From Siphonodentalium dalli (Eukaryota; Mollusca; Scaphopoda; Gadilida; Siphonodentaliidae): 64,000 bases of DNA. Below the pieces are notes generated by a model. The model worked only from the letters and a program-made list of their open reading frames with translations. It had not been told where the DNA came from and searched no databases. A program made the translations under genes and the position numbers. Positions 1 through 9,418 of the stretch are shown piece by piece; positions within the stretch are counted from its first letter, which is position 1, and each line of letters opens with the position of its first letter. The stretch lies in NCBI GenBank assembly GCA_032622095.1, contig CP136068.1, positions 11,391,729 to 11,455,728 on the forward strand. The letters run 5' to 3'.

Positions 1-176
1 ATAAACCAAAGCGTTATTTGGAAAAGAACCACACGACCTGTTCAGAATGACGTTGGTCCAAAGCGGAATTCTAACCTACCTTCTAACTTCACATATCGCC
101 TAGTGCGTTACGGAACGTCAACGTCGGACCAACGTTGGTTGTCCAACGTTGGACCAACGTAGCCGTGCTATCTGGG
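1..176. repeat. Right end of a CAACGTTGG-rich interspersed repeat
   Basis: The stretch is full of short palindromic words of the type CAACGTTGG and GGACCAACGT and ends in GTGCTATCTGGG (165-176). A second element at 25131-25399 has the same internal words and the same 12-base end, so this is the truncated right end of a dispersed, probably non-autonomous DNA element whose left end lies outside the window. The family name is not certain. Confidence 0.6.
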
Positions 177-630
177 TTGTTTGTACAAAGCTCATAATTG
201 CATTGTTTTAATATAACCCAATGTCTTATGTATCTACACAGTTGATTCACTGTGCTATTTTTGACTACCTGATTCTGTTCTTAGTCGTGATATAATCTAG
301 CGGCTAAAATTACACTAAACCAACAACCAATCACATCAACATGTCACACGAAGCATATTTACGCAGGTCGTTCATTATTTACGAACATTGATTTGATATA
401 TAGCAAAATTCAAATTTAAGTAGATATACAGATGTCGTTCGTTAGATGTCAGTCAATGTAAACATTGGATGGCAATATGATTATGACATAACTATTATAG
501 AACAATGGGAACAGTTACATTTTTTGGGGAAATGAATGAATTGTGGTAACATGCTTCTAACGGTTAACATGAGTTGTAGCCCTGTGAACCTGTCCTGTTA
601 ATTAACAAATCGATTTATATGTTCATCCAG
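177..630 (+). repeat. Intron segment upstream of exon copy 1
   Basis: No gene is seen. The part from about 340 to 630 is similar to 2335-2715 and 14160-14500, which precede the other two exon copies (shared words include the GAAGCATA..TTA..CAGATCG block and GTTAACATG about 60-75 bases before the exon). Stops in all frames of copies 1 and 3 suggest it is intronic. The conserved GTTAAC lies where a branch point would be expected; that is inference. Confidence 0.55.
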
Positions 631-770
631 CCCATTAGCTCCAAACACATACCAGACTTTGAATAGTGGACAGACTGATCAAGATCAACATAACTGTGGA
701 CTGGATGGCGTCGTTTTAGATAGGGGTAACGTCCAGACTGCATACATGTATAATGACTGCAAATCTCTCG
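631..770 (+). CDS. Exon copy 1, receptor-tail-like (first of three paralogous exons)
   Basis: The exon is open for 140 nt between a polypyrimidine-CAG acceptor (ends at 630) and a GTGAG donor at 771. The first base completes a codon and one base is left at the end, exactly as in the copies at 2716 and 14501. The peptide has YQTL about 11 residues in; the second tyrosine motif seen in copy 3 is degenerate here (NCGL). It then shares GNVQxAYM and DCKS with the others. Similar short YxxL-rich tails occur in invertebrate phagocytic and immune-type receptors, so a cytoplasmic-tail exon is a reasonable guess, not a proof. No transmembrane or extracellular exon is recognised nearby. It may be a real exon, an alternative exon or a decayed duplicate. 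Conservation of length, frame and splice sites among three copies argues for former or present coding use. Confidence 0.5.
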
Positions 771-1230
771 GTGAGCATTTACTCTTGTATCACAAATATA
801 TACTGCTGAGCATTTACTGGCGTATAATACAATTCGCCTGGTGATTATTTACTGTCGTACTATGCAACATTGATAATTTACTGTCGTACTGCTAATCTAC
901 CGGTAACAATTTACATTCGGAATAAAAATAGTCTGAATATAAATATACGGTGACAATTTTCTATCGGACTACCAATCTTCGATATTTACTATTGAGAATT
1001 TATTGTCGCAATACAAATCTACAGGTAAGATGTTGTAGCACACTTCTCTTGATAAAAAATCAATGCTGTACTACAAATCTACCGACAAGAATATACAGTC
1101 TTACTGCAGAGCGAGCGTTGAAATTTTCCTGTTGTGCTACAAATCTACTGGTGATAAATTATTGTCGAACAATAAATTTACCAGTAATAATTAACGGCTG
1201 ATAACTTACTGTCGTAGTACACATCTAAAA
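771..1230 (+). repeat. Donor-site-derived tandem array after exon copy 1
   Basis: About 33-bp units run through the start of the intron, each resembling the exon-intron junction: a CAAATCTAC-like part, then GGTGA(G/T)AATTTACTGTCGTA-like sequence. The real junction at 770/771 is the first unit. Many units keep a GT at the donor position (for example GGTAAG near 1023). The 83-codon frame over 950-1201 is only a translation of this array. Confidence 0.7.
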
Positions 1231-2340
1231 TTATTACCCACATCTCACCCACATGTTCCTGCATTACCGTGTTCAATAATTGTAATTGTCGTCTCTAATT
1301 TTGGGACACGATTTATTGGACCAAAATAATTTTTACGACGAATAGCTAAACGCAGTCGTGTCTTCTAACAGTGAGTTTGCGAAACATCTCTATATATTCC
1401 ATCGGTTCATTGACAATCAAACATTTATCAAACATTGAATTAAAATAATCAAATATTACGTTAATCACTTGATGAGAACCCATTTGGTATTTGCATTAAT
1501 GTATTTATCACTATTATTATTCACTTTAATATATTTAAATGGCTAAGTTAGACATTATTTTGTAGCAAATCGCCGGGTCATTCCTGTCACGTGAGTAATA
1601 ATATAATAGATCGTGGTTCATATTGAAACTGTTACAGAGTTAGTACCAAACAATAGCGAATGTTAACATAGACCATGTGTTCTACAATGGACTCATTACC
1701 CATATGTTCCTGTTTGTTCACGAAATCACGTATCACGAACTTATTTGGCCAGGTAGCAACACATCACTAATTAATATTTGCATAGCCCGTGCGCGAAAGG
1801 TAAATGTTGTTCCGTTTCGGTCAACTATCAATTAGGAAATTAAAGTGATGTGAAACACCCCAGTAGGGTGATCAAACAGAAATTGAGAATAATCTTGCTC
1901 AAAGTAGTTACTTTTACAAATATGTTATGCAATTGACAACCCACATGGTTATTATTATACATGAATTAAATGGAGTCACTCTCGGTGGTGAAATCGTTTT
2001 CGTTAGTTTATCGCCTATTTTTGCGTCCCGAATCGAGAAGTAAATATTTACAATTGAGAGTAGTTCAGACGATGTTTTGTATAAAGTGGTATGGTCTATT
2101 TCCTTGAGACTTTTGGCGATGTTAGTGGAATGATACATTCATCCAGTTAGAATTGGGCCTGAATACTATCTTTTCAGTTTCACGCACCCAAACAAGTCCA
2201 TGATATGTCTTTAATTATACCAACCAACACACACCCGAATTCGCATAGTGTTGACCACTATTTGTTATATTGGAATGTGCAACCCTCACGATTGTCCATT
2301 GTTCATTTCGAAATAAACTCTGCGTAGGCGTCCTTCATTC
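1231..2340 (+). repeat. Intron body, partly duplicated at 13770-14050
   Basis: No gene is recognised. The part from about 1560 to 1780 is clearly similar to 13770-13990 (shared CTGTCACGTGAGTAATAA and GTTACAGAGTTAGTACCAAA). Together with the matching exon copies, this shows tandem duplication of a unit of about 1.6-2.1 kb. The minus-strand 74-codon frame at 1914-2138 has no recognisable feature. Confidence 0.55.
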
Positions 2341-2715
2341 ACATTAGCATATCGCATGAAGCATACTTATACAGATCGAGCATCATGTATCGATTTTTAA
2401 ATATAGCATCATACAAATTTTAGGAGCTATGCACACGACCAACTGTGTAGTCGTCTGGTTTTATTAAATTTTGGTGTCGGATGGCAAAAAGATTATCTCA
2501 TAACTACTACAATGGGAAGACAATATTACGAACGTTCGACCATCATACATCAATTCTTTATTAACATTTCTATTCGTCTACAATGGTTACTCAATGTGGA
2601 ATATTTAGTGGAATATAGGCACCCATTGAGATACATATAACATGCTTGTAAACGTTAGCATGGATTGTAGCTTTGTGACACTGTCGATCAGCGTGTTAGT
2701 TTGTGTTTTACACAG

Positions 2716-2855
2716 TCAAACAGATCCAAACGCATACGATAGATTGAACACCGAGCAGACTGACCGATGTCAACAATACGACGGACGTGATGGCGTCGTG
2801 TTAGAGAGTGGTAACGTCCAGGCTGCATACATGGATACTGACTGCAAATCTATTG
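2716..2855 (+). CDS. Exon copy 2, receptor-tail-like
   Basis: This is the second 140-nt copy, between a TTTTACACAG acceptor (ends at 2715) and GTGAGA at 2856. The frame has YDRL followed ten residues later by YDGR, so the first YxxL is intact and the second is changed at its last position; LESGNVQAAYM and DTDCKS follow. The open frame happens to continue 5' into the intron (ATG at 2642), but the other copies have stops there, so the splice acceptor is the better left border. Because 140 is not a multiple of three and the phases are 2 (start) and 1 (end), joining this exon directly to copy 1 or copy 3 shifts the frame into an early stop. The copies therefore cannot be consecutive exons of one message; mutually exclusive use or separate gene copies are possible. 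Confidence 0.52.
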
Positions 2856-3110
2856 GTGAGAATTTACTATTGTATAGTGCAAATCAATTGGTGAGAATTT
2901 ACTATTGTATAGTACAAATCTACTGGTGATAATTTAATGTTGTACTTGAAATCTACCCATAAGAATTTACATTCGTTATACAAATCTACTGATGATAATT
3001 TACTGTCGGAATACCAATCTCTTGTTAAGAAATTATTGCTGTAATGCCAATATTATGGTGAAAAATTGTTATAGTACTCCAAATATATGGTATGAATTTA
3101 ATGTGTAGGG
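2856..3110 (+). repeat. Donor-site-derived tandem array after exon copy 2
   Basis: This is the clearest array. The exon end and donor (CAAATCTATTG then GTGAGAATTTACTATTGTA) recurs 35 bases later at 2891 with an identical GTGAGAATTTACTATTGTA, and again at 2926 as GTGATAATTTA. Weaker units continue to about 3110. Use of the 2891 donor would add 35 nt and change the downstream frame. Confidence 0.75.
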
Positions 3111-3358
3111 TTCTCTATTCCGAAGGTACTCTATTCCGACGGTTCGTTATTCCGAAGGTTCGCTAATCCGAAGGTTCGCTATTCCGAAGGTTCACTGTTC
3201 CGAAAGTTTTCAATTCGTTCATAAAAAGAACACCTCAATACTTTAGAATATAAAATTAACCCTTAAGTAAGAATAATCTTCGGAACAGCAAGCATTCTGA
3301 ATAGAGAAACTTCGGAGTAGCGAACCTTCAGAATAGTGAACCTTCGGAATAGAGGCAT
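3111..3358. repeat. Inverted-repeat element with TTCGGAATAG arms
   Basis: The left arm is made of 18-bp-like units (CTATTCCGAAGGTTCG) and the right arm of their complement (GAACCTTCGGAATAG), with a centre containing CACCTCAATACTTTA. A related element lies at about 60660-60880 with the same centre. This is a short non-autonomous element or foldback repeat of unknown superfamily. Confidence 0.6.
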
Positions 3359-3418
3359 GCCCCCGAGTTTAATATTGAACTACAAATCTACCGGTAAGAC
3401 ATTAATGTTGAACTATTA
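3359..3418 (+). repeat. Continuation of the donor-site array, left of the insertion
   Basis: The sequence ACTACAAATCTACCGGTAAGACATTAA-like resumes the intron array of exon copy 2. The array restarts at 13599, directly after the 10.16-kb insertion, so the two parts were once adjacent. Confidence 0.6.
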
Positions 3419-3647
3419 AGCCGCTTTCACATAAATGCGTTTTACGGTTGTGTTAGGTGCACACGAGAAGCATTGGTTTAAAAAATAGAGTCAGCACTGG
3501 GCCTTTCACATAACTGCATAAAAAAATCAGCTAATTTTAGCGGAAGACTTTACTAAAAAAAAATCAGTAATTGGTGTGTGAACGCATTTATGGGACGAAA
3601 TCAATTCCCCCCCCCCCCCCTATGAAAAAGCACAATTGTACTACACT

Positions 3648-3965
3648 AGTAATACAATGGTAGGCTTACCACCGTGGTATTATCGTGGTACTACCATGGT
3701 AGAGTCGTACTAACATGGTACAATAAGTTATATTTACCATGGTAATACCATGATACCATGGAACTCTACTAGGGTACCGCACCATGATACTACCATGGCA
3801 GTATGGTACTATCATGGCAGTACGGTACTACACGTGTACCAATGTATACTACCAATCATGGTACTACCACCGTACTACGTTGCATTTGGTGCTACAATTG
3901 TAGTATGGTATACCATGGTAAAGTGACATTTACCATGGTACAATTGATGGAACAATACTAGGGTA
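3648..3965. repeat. CCATGGTA-rich palindromic simple repeat
   Basis: More than twenty imperfect copies of TACCATGGTA, ACTACCATGG and related words are scattered through about 320 bp. The unit is itself a palindrome, so the stretch can fold locally. A C-run sits just before it (3606-3620). No gene. Confidence 0.7.
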
Positions 3966-4086
3966 CTATACAATGTCACAGGTCATGCCGTAGTGAAGTG
4001 TTTTTTGTCAATTTAGACTAGATTATTCTACTAAAAAGTAGACCAAGTCTTCTCGGTCTGCATCAGCTAGGGATATTGACTCTATA

Positions 4087-4425
4087 AATAAGGTTATAGC
4101 AACCACCAGCTCGCCGCAGGCGAGCGTGGTTGTTTATACCCTAGGCAGGCGAATGACGTCATATGATTTGTGTTATATTTTCTATACGATGAGACGAAAT
4201 TCAGGAAAGAGTGTATGCTATTTAGCGAAATTGACACGTGACTACCGATTATTGGAGATTGTAAAATTGCGGAATCGGAAGTGGAACAACGAGATGAAAT
4301 GTGATTTAGGCGTACTAGTTCATTTAGTCCAATCTCAGTGGACAGTTAGCTTAATGAAAACCAGAGAAGACGTCATGCCACGGCTCATGACGTTATTTAC
4401 GTCATGTTGGCTGCGTAGGTGCAGC
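4087..4425. repeat. Direct repeat A, left copy, next to the minisatellite
   Basis: The block starts with GCAACCACCAGCTCGCC and a hairpin (CAACCAC..GCTCGCC gca GGCGAGC GTGGTTG) and ends in TTACGTCATGTTGGCTGCGTA, where the 37-bp array begins. A diverged copy is at 12116-12478. The 138-codon frame from 4126 crosses this block and enters the minisatellite, so it is not taken as a gene. Confidence 0.65.
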
Positions 4426-6153
4426 ATTAACCCTTTCGTGGTGGGAGCTGCGCTAATGCAGCAACAACCCTTCCATGATAGGAGCTGCGCTGGTGCAGCA
4501 TTAATGTGTTTTAGTATTGGAGCTGTGCTGGTGCGGCATTAACCATTTCATGACGGGAGCTGTGCTGGAGCAGCATTAACCCTTTCATGACGGGAGCTGC
4601 GTTGCTGCAGCATTAACCATTTCAAGATGGGAAGCTGTGCTGGTGCAACATTAGCCCTTTTATGACGGGATTTTGCGTTGGTGCAGCATTAACCATTTAA
4701 TGACGAGAGCTGCGTTGGTGCAGCATTAACCTTTCATGAAAGGAACTGTGCTGGGCAGCATTACTTATTTTATGATTGGAGATGTGCTGGTGCAGCATTA
4801 ACCATTTCATGACGGGAGCTTGCTGGTGCAGCATTAACTATTTCATGACGGGAGCTGCTTTGGTGCACCGTTAACACATTCATGATGGGTGCTTGTGCAG
4901 CATTACCTATTTCATGACGGGAGCTGCGCTGGTGCAGCATTAATTATTGTATGATGGGAGCTGGGTTGGTGCAGCGTTAACCCTGTCGTGAAGGGATCTC
5001 CGTCGGTACAACATTAACCATTTCATGACGGGAGCTGCGCTGGTACAGCATTAACCCATTCACGATGGGATCTGCGTTGGCGCAGCATTAACCAGCATTA
5101 ACCATTGCAACATTAATTATTTCATGACGGGAGCTGCGTTGGTGCAGCATTTATTATTTTATGATGGGAGCTGCGTTGGTGCAGCGTTAACCCTCACATG
5201 AAGGGAGCTGTGCTGGTGCAGCATTAACCCTTTCATGACTGGGAGCTGTGCTGTCGCAACATTAGCCCTTTTATGACGGAAGCTGCGTTGGAGCAGCCAT
5301 CACCCTTTTGTAAAAGGAACTGTGCTGGTGCACCATCAATTATTTTATGATGGGAGCTGTGCTGGTGTATCATTAACCTGTTTTTATTACTGGAGCTGCG
5401 TTGGTGCAGCATTAACCCATTTATCATGGTATCCTCGCTAGTGCAGCATTAACCGTTTTATGACGGGAGCAGCGCTGGTGCAGCATTACTTATTCCATGA
5501 TGGGAGCTGCGTTGGTGCAGCATTAACCCATTTATCATGGTATCCTCGCTAGTGCAGCATTAACCGTTTTATGACGGGAGCAGCGCTGGTGCAGCATTAC
5601 TTATTCCATGATGGGAGCTGCCTTGGTGCAACATTAACCCTTTCAAGACTGGAGCTGCGCTGGTGCAGCATTAATTATCTCATGACGGGAGCTGCTTTGG
5701 TGCAACATTAACCCCTTCATGGCGGGATCTGTGCTGGTGCATCATTAACCCTTTCAGTGTGGGAGCTGCGTTGGTGCATCAGTAACCCTTTCATGTCGGG
5801 AGCTGTGCTGGTGCAGCATTAATCCTTTCATGGCGGGAGCTGTGCTGGTTCAGCATTTACCCCTTTATGACAGGAGCTGCGCTGCTGTAGCATTAACCAT
5901 TTCATGACGGGTTCTGTGCTGCCGCAGCATTAACTATTTTATGGGGGAGCTGCGTTGGTGCAGCGTTAACCCTTTCATTAATGAAGCTGCGTTGGTGCAG
6001 CATTAACCCTTTCATGAAGAGAGCTGTGTTGGTGCAGCATTAACCATTTCATGACGGGGAGCTGTGCTGGTCCAGCATTAACCCTTTCATGACGGGGATC
6101 TGTTCTGGTGAAGCATTAACCCGTTCATGACGGGGAGCTGTGCTGGTACAGCA
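4426..6153. repeat. 37-bp minisatellite array, first block
   Basis: The monomer is about 37 bp and reads GGTGCAGCATTAACC then CTTTCATGACGGGAGCTGTGCT. About 46 copies fit by length, with frequent C/T and G/A changes. The monomer contains a small stem (GCTGC...GCAGC). Since 37 is not divisible by three, no long frame persists. Confidence 0.9.
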
Positions 6154-6156
6154 TTA

Positions 6157-6805
6157 GGTAGCAATACACGATTTCAAGCGTTTTTGCCAACCTGGAGGGG
6201 GTACTGTACTTAAAATCAATGCTAAACCATTATAGTTGGCATATATCCCATCAAACATGTTTTAATTTCGACAGACATTTTAGGTGTAATCATTTAAATG
6301 TACCTTTGGTTCTTCGTACAATTTGTCATTGAGTTATGCCCCTTGGTTTGCACACACGAACCGCTCAATTTTACCCATTTTTTACTCAAATTGGCCATTT
6401 TCAACCCAAAACCAGACCATGATAGAGCGAATGTCAGTAAATAAGATTCGTTCACCTGATAGAGCTGTGCTAGAGCTGAGAAATATTTGAAATAGAAAAA
6501 ATGTTATCGTATCAATTTGAAAAAAAAGTCTTGCGAGCCTAGATGACAAAATTCAAGGGAGAGAAATCGGGCTATTTTCCTGTAATCAATAACACAGAGT
6601 TGGCCTTCACTGAATACGAAAACCCTGTTGCGTATCCAAATTTTTCACTTGTTTGGGAACTTTCCCAGTTTTGTAAAATAAATAAACCTTCAAACCAGTA
6701 ATGACACAGTTAACACAGGCTACACTGGCCGTTATGCCCCGCCCCAGATACTTATATTTCTATTTTTCAGACCCCCTACAACCCGTGAAATCGTGTACTG
6801 CTACC
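6157..6805. mobile_element. Harbinger-like MITE, full copy 1
   Basis: The ends GGTAGCAATACACGATTTC and GAAATCGTGTACTGCTACC are inverted repeats, flanked on both sides by TTA (6154-6156 and 6806-6808). A 3-bp TTA/TAA target duplication and ends beginning with GG fit PIF/Harbinger non-autonomous elements. It has about 100 bp in the middle not present in the copy at 8865. No coding capacity. Confidence 0.7.
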
Positions 6806-6808
6806 TTA

Positions 6809-7302
6809 AAGGAAAAATAGAGTTATCCGCCTTCAACGCGCAAATGTCCAGTTAAGTCTCTGAACTACACCGATAACTCTGATATATAACACATATGGTG
6901 TTTCTTCAGTGCGAATGGGAAATAAGGTCAATATAAGTAGCGTGATTTCAATAAAAATGAACCAATTTCACCCAAATTATTGGTTATTGACCGAATAACC
7001 AATATCAATCAATACGCCTATTTGTAGGTGGTATCCGAGGAGTTCCATTGTTGGGATGTTCCCTTCGCAACATATTTCGTTACATGCAAATCACTTTTAT
7101 GTGGTCAGTCATAAACATATAAGAACGCAACAAAACTCCAAACAAATCGTAGTGAATAACTAATGCATATATAATCACCCCTCCCCCAAATGTGAACCAT
7201 GTTTATTTGGCCGGTCTGTGTACATTCATTGATTCAATGACTTAATTGTCAAGTTGAAATCACACTATTTAATTATTTATGGAATCTTATATACCATTTG
7301 AA
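6809..7302. other. About 490 bp without recognised content
   Basis: The stretch is AT-rich, unique within the window as far as I can see, with no open frame or terminal repeats recognised. It lies between a full and a left-truncated copy of the same MITE, so it may be an insertion or a deletion junction. Confidence 0.4.
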
Positions 7303-7590
7303 ATGATAGAGCGAATGTCAGTAAATAAGATTCTTCCACCTGATAGAGCTATGCTATACAGAATTCAGGGGAGAGAAATCGGGTCGAGTTGGTCTTCACT
7401 GAATACGAAAACCCTGTTGCGTATCTATATTTTTCACTTTTTTGAGAACTTTCCCAGTTTTGTAAAATAAATAAACCTTCAAACCAGTAATGACACAGTT
7501 AACACAGTCTACACTGGCCGTTATGCCCCCCAGATACTTATATTTCTATTTTTCAGACCCCTACAACCCGTGAAATCGTGTACTGCTACC
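7303..7590. mobile_element. Harbinger-like MITE, left-truncated copy
   Basis: The stretch matches the right half of the MITEs at 6157 and 8865, from ATGATAGAGCGAATGTCAG to the terminal ACTGCTACC followed by TTA. Its left terminus is missing. Its text is closer to the 8865 copy than to the 6157 copy, which fits a local duplication. The 63-codon frame here is repeat sequence. Confidence 0.65.
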
Positions 7591-7593
7591 TTA

Positions 7594-8861
7594 ACGTTTT
7601 TATGATGGAAGCTGTGCCGGTGCAGCATTAATTCTTTCATGACGGGAGCTGCGTTGGTGTAGTATTGATTATTTCATGACGGGAACTGTGTTGGTGCAGC
7701 ATTAATTATTTCATTTCATGACGGGAGCTGTGCTGTTGCAGCATTAATTATGTTATGATGGGAGCTGCGTTGGTGCAGCATTAACACTTTCATGACGACA
7801 GCTGCGTTGGTACAGCATTAACCCTTTCATGGCGGGGAATTGTGCTGGCGCAGCATTAATTAGTTCATGATGGGAGCTTTGCTGGTGCAGCATTCATTAG
7901 TTTATTACGGGAGCTGTGCTGGTGCAGCATTAATTATTCCATGACGGGAGCTGTGTTGGTGCAGCGTTAACCCTTTCATGACGAGGGCTGCGCTGGTGCA
8001 GCGTTAACCCTTTCATGACGGGGGCTGTGCTGGTGCAGCATTAACCCTTTCATGACTGGGAGCTGTGCTGTCGCAACATTAGCCCTTTTATGACGGAAGC
8101 TGCGTTGGAGCAGCATTAACCCTTTTGTGAAAGGAACTGTGCTGGTGCAGCATTAATTATTTTATGATGGGAGCTGTGCTGGTGTATCACTAACCTGTTT
8201 TTATTACTGGAGCTGCGTTGGTGCAGCATTAACCCATTTATCATGGTAGCCTCGCTGGTGCAGCATTAACCGTTTTATGACGGGAGCAGCGCTGGTGCAG
8301 CATTAATTATTCCATGATGGGAGCTGCCTTGGTGCAGCATTAACCATTTCAAGACTGGAGCTGCGCTGGTGCAGCATTAATTATCTCATGACGGGAGCTG
8401 CTTTGGTGCAACATTAACCCTTTCATGGCGGGATCTGTGCTGGTGCATCATTAACCCTTTCATTGTGGGAGCTGCGTTGTTGCATCAGTAACCCTTTCAT
8501 GTCGGGAGCTGTGCTGGTGCAGCATTAATCCTTTCATGGCGGGAGCTGTGCTGGTTCAGCATTTACCCCCTTTATGACAAGAGCTGCGTTGCTGTGGCAT
8601 TAACCATTTCATGACGGGAGCTGTGCTGGCGCAGCATTAACTATTTTATGGCGGGAGCTGCGTTGGCGCAGCGTTAACCCTTTCATTAATGAAGCTGTGT
8701 TGGTGCAGCATTAACCCTTTCATGAAGGGAGCTGTGCTGGTGCAACATTAACAATTTCATGACGGGGAGCTGTGCTGGTCCAGCATTAACCCTTTCATGA
8801 CGGGGATCTGTTCTGGTGAAGCATTAACCCTTTCATGACGGGGAGCTGTGCTGGTACAGCA
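7594..8861. repeat. 37-bp minisatellite array, second block
   Basis: About 34 copies by length. The run from about 8045 to 8861 repeats, monomer by monomer, the run at about 5230-6153, including shared odd monomers (the one with CTGTCGCAACATTAG). The arrays therefore spread by block duplication as well as by single-unit slippage. Confidence 0.88.
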
Positions 8862-8864
8862 TTA

Positions 8865-9415
8865 GGTAGCAATACACGATTTCCAGTATTTTTGCCAACC
8901 TGGAGGGGGTACTGTACTTCAAATCAATGCTAAACCATTATAGTTGGCATATATCCCATCAAACATGTTTTAATTTCGACAGAAATTTTAGGTGTAATCA
9001 TTTTAAATGTACCTTTGGTTCTTCGTACAATTTGTCATTGAGTTATGCCCCTTGGTTTGCACACACGAACCGCTCAATTTTACCCATTTTTTACTCAAAT
9101 TGGCCATTTTCAACCCAAAACCAGACCATGATAGAGCGAATGTCAGTAAATAAGATTCTTCCACCTGATAGAGCTATGCTATACAGAATTCAGGGGAGAG
9201 AAATCGGGTCGAGTTGGTCTTCACTGAATACGAAAACCCTGTTGCGTATCCAAATTTTTCACTTTTTTGAGAACTTTCCCAGTTTTGTAAAATAAATAAA
9301 CCTTCAAACCAGTAATGACACAGTTAACACAGTCTACACTGGCCGTTATGCCCGCCAGATACTTATATTTCTATTTTTCAGACCCCTACAACCCGTGAAA
9401 TCGTGTACTGCTACC
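8865..9415. mobile_element. Harbinger-like MITE, full copy 2
   Basis: Same terminal inverted repeats as the copy at 6157, with TTA at 8862-8864 and 9416-9418. Because the flanking minisatellite monomers also match those around the first copy, it was most likely duplicated with the array and not inserted independently. The 122-codon frame at 8927-9295 is MITE sequence without a known domain. Confidence 0.7.
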
Positions 9416-9418
9416 TTA

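Noticed and set aside
950-1201. 83-codon open frame
   Set aside because: It is the translation of the donor-site tandem array; residues repeat with the DNA period and no domain is seen.
2642-2715. Signal-peptide-like N-terminus before exon copy 2
   Set aside because: The hydrophobic frame from ATG 2642 is not preserved upstream of copies 1 and 3, where stops occur; a splice acceptor fits all three copies.
4126-4542. 138-codon open frame
   Set aside because: It crosses direct repeat A into the minisatellite and is not kept open in the right copy of repeat A.
8927-9295. 122-codon open frame
   Set aside because: It lies wholly within a MITE copy; the longer sister copy at 6157 does not keep the frame.
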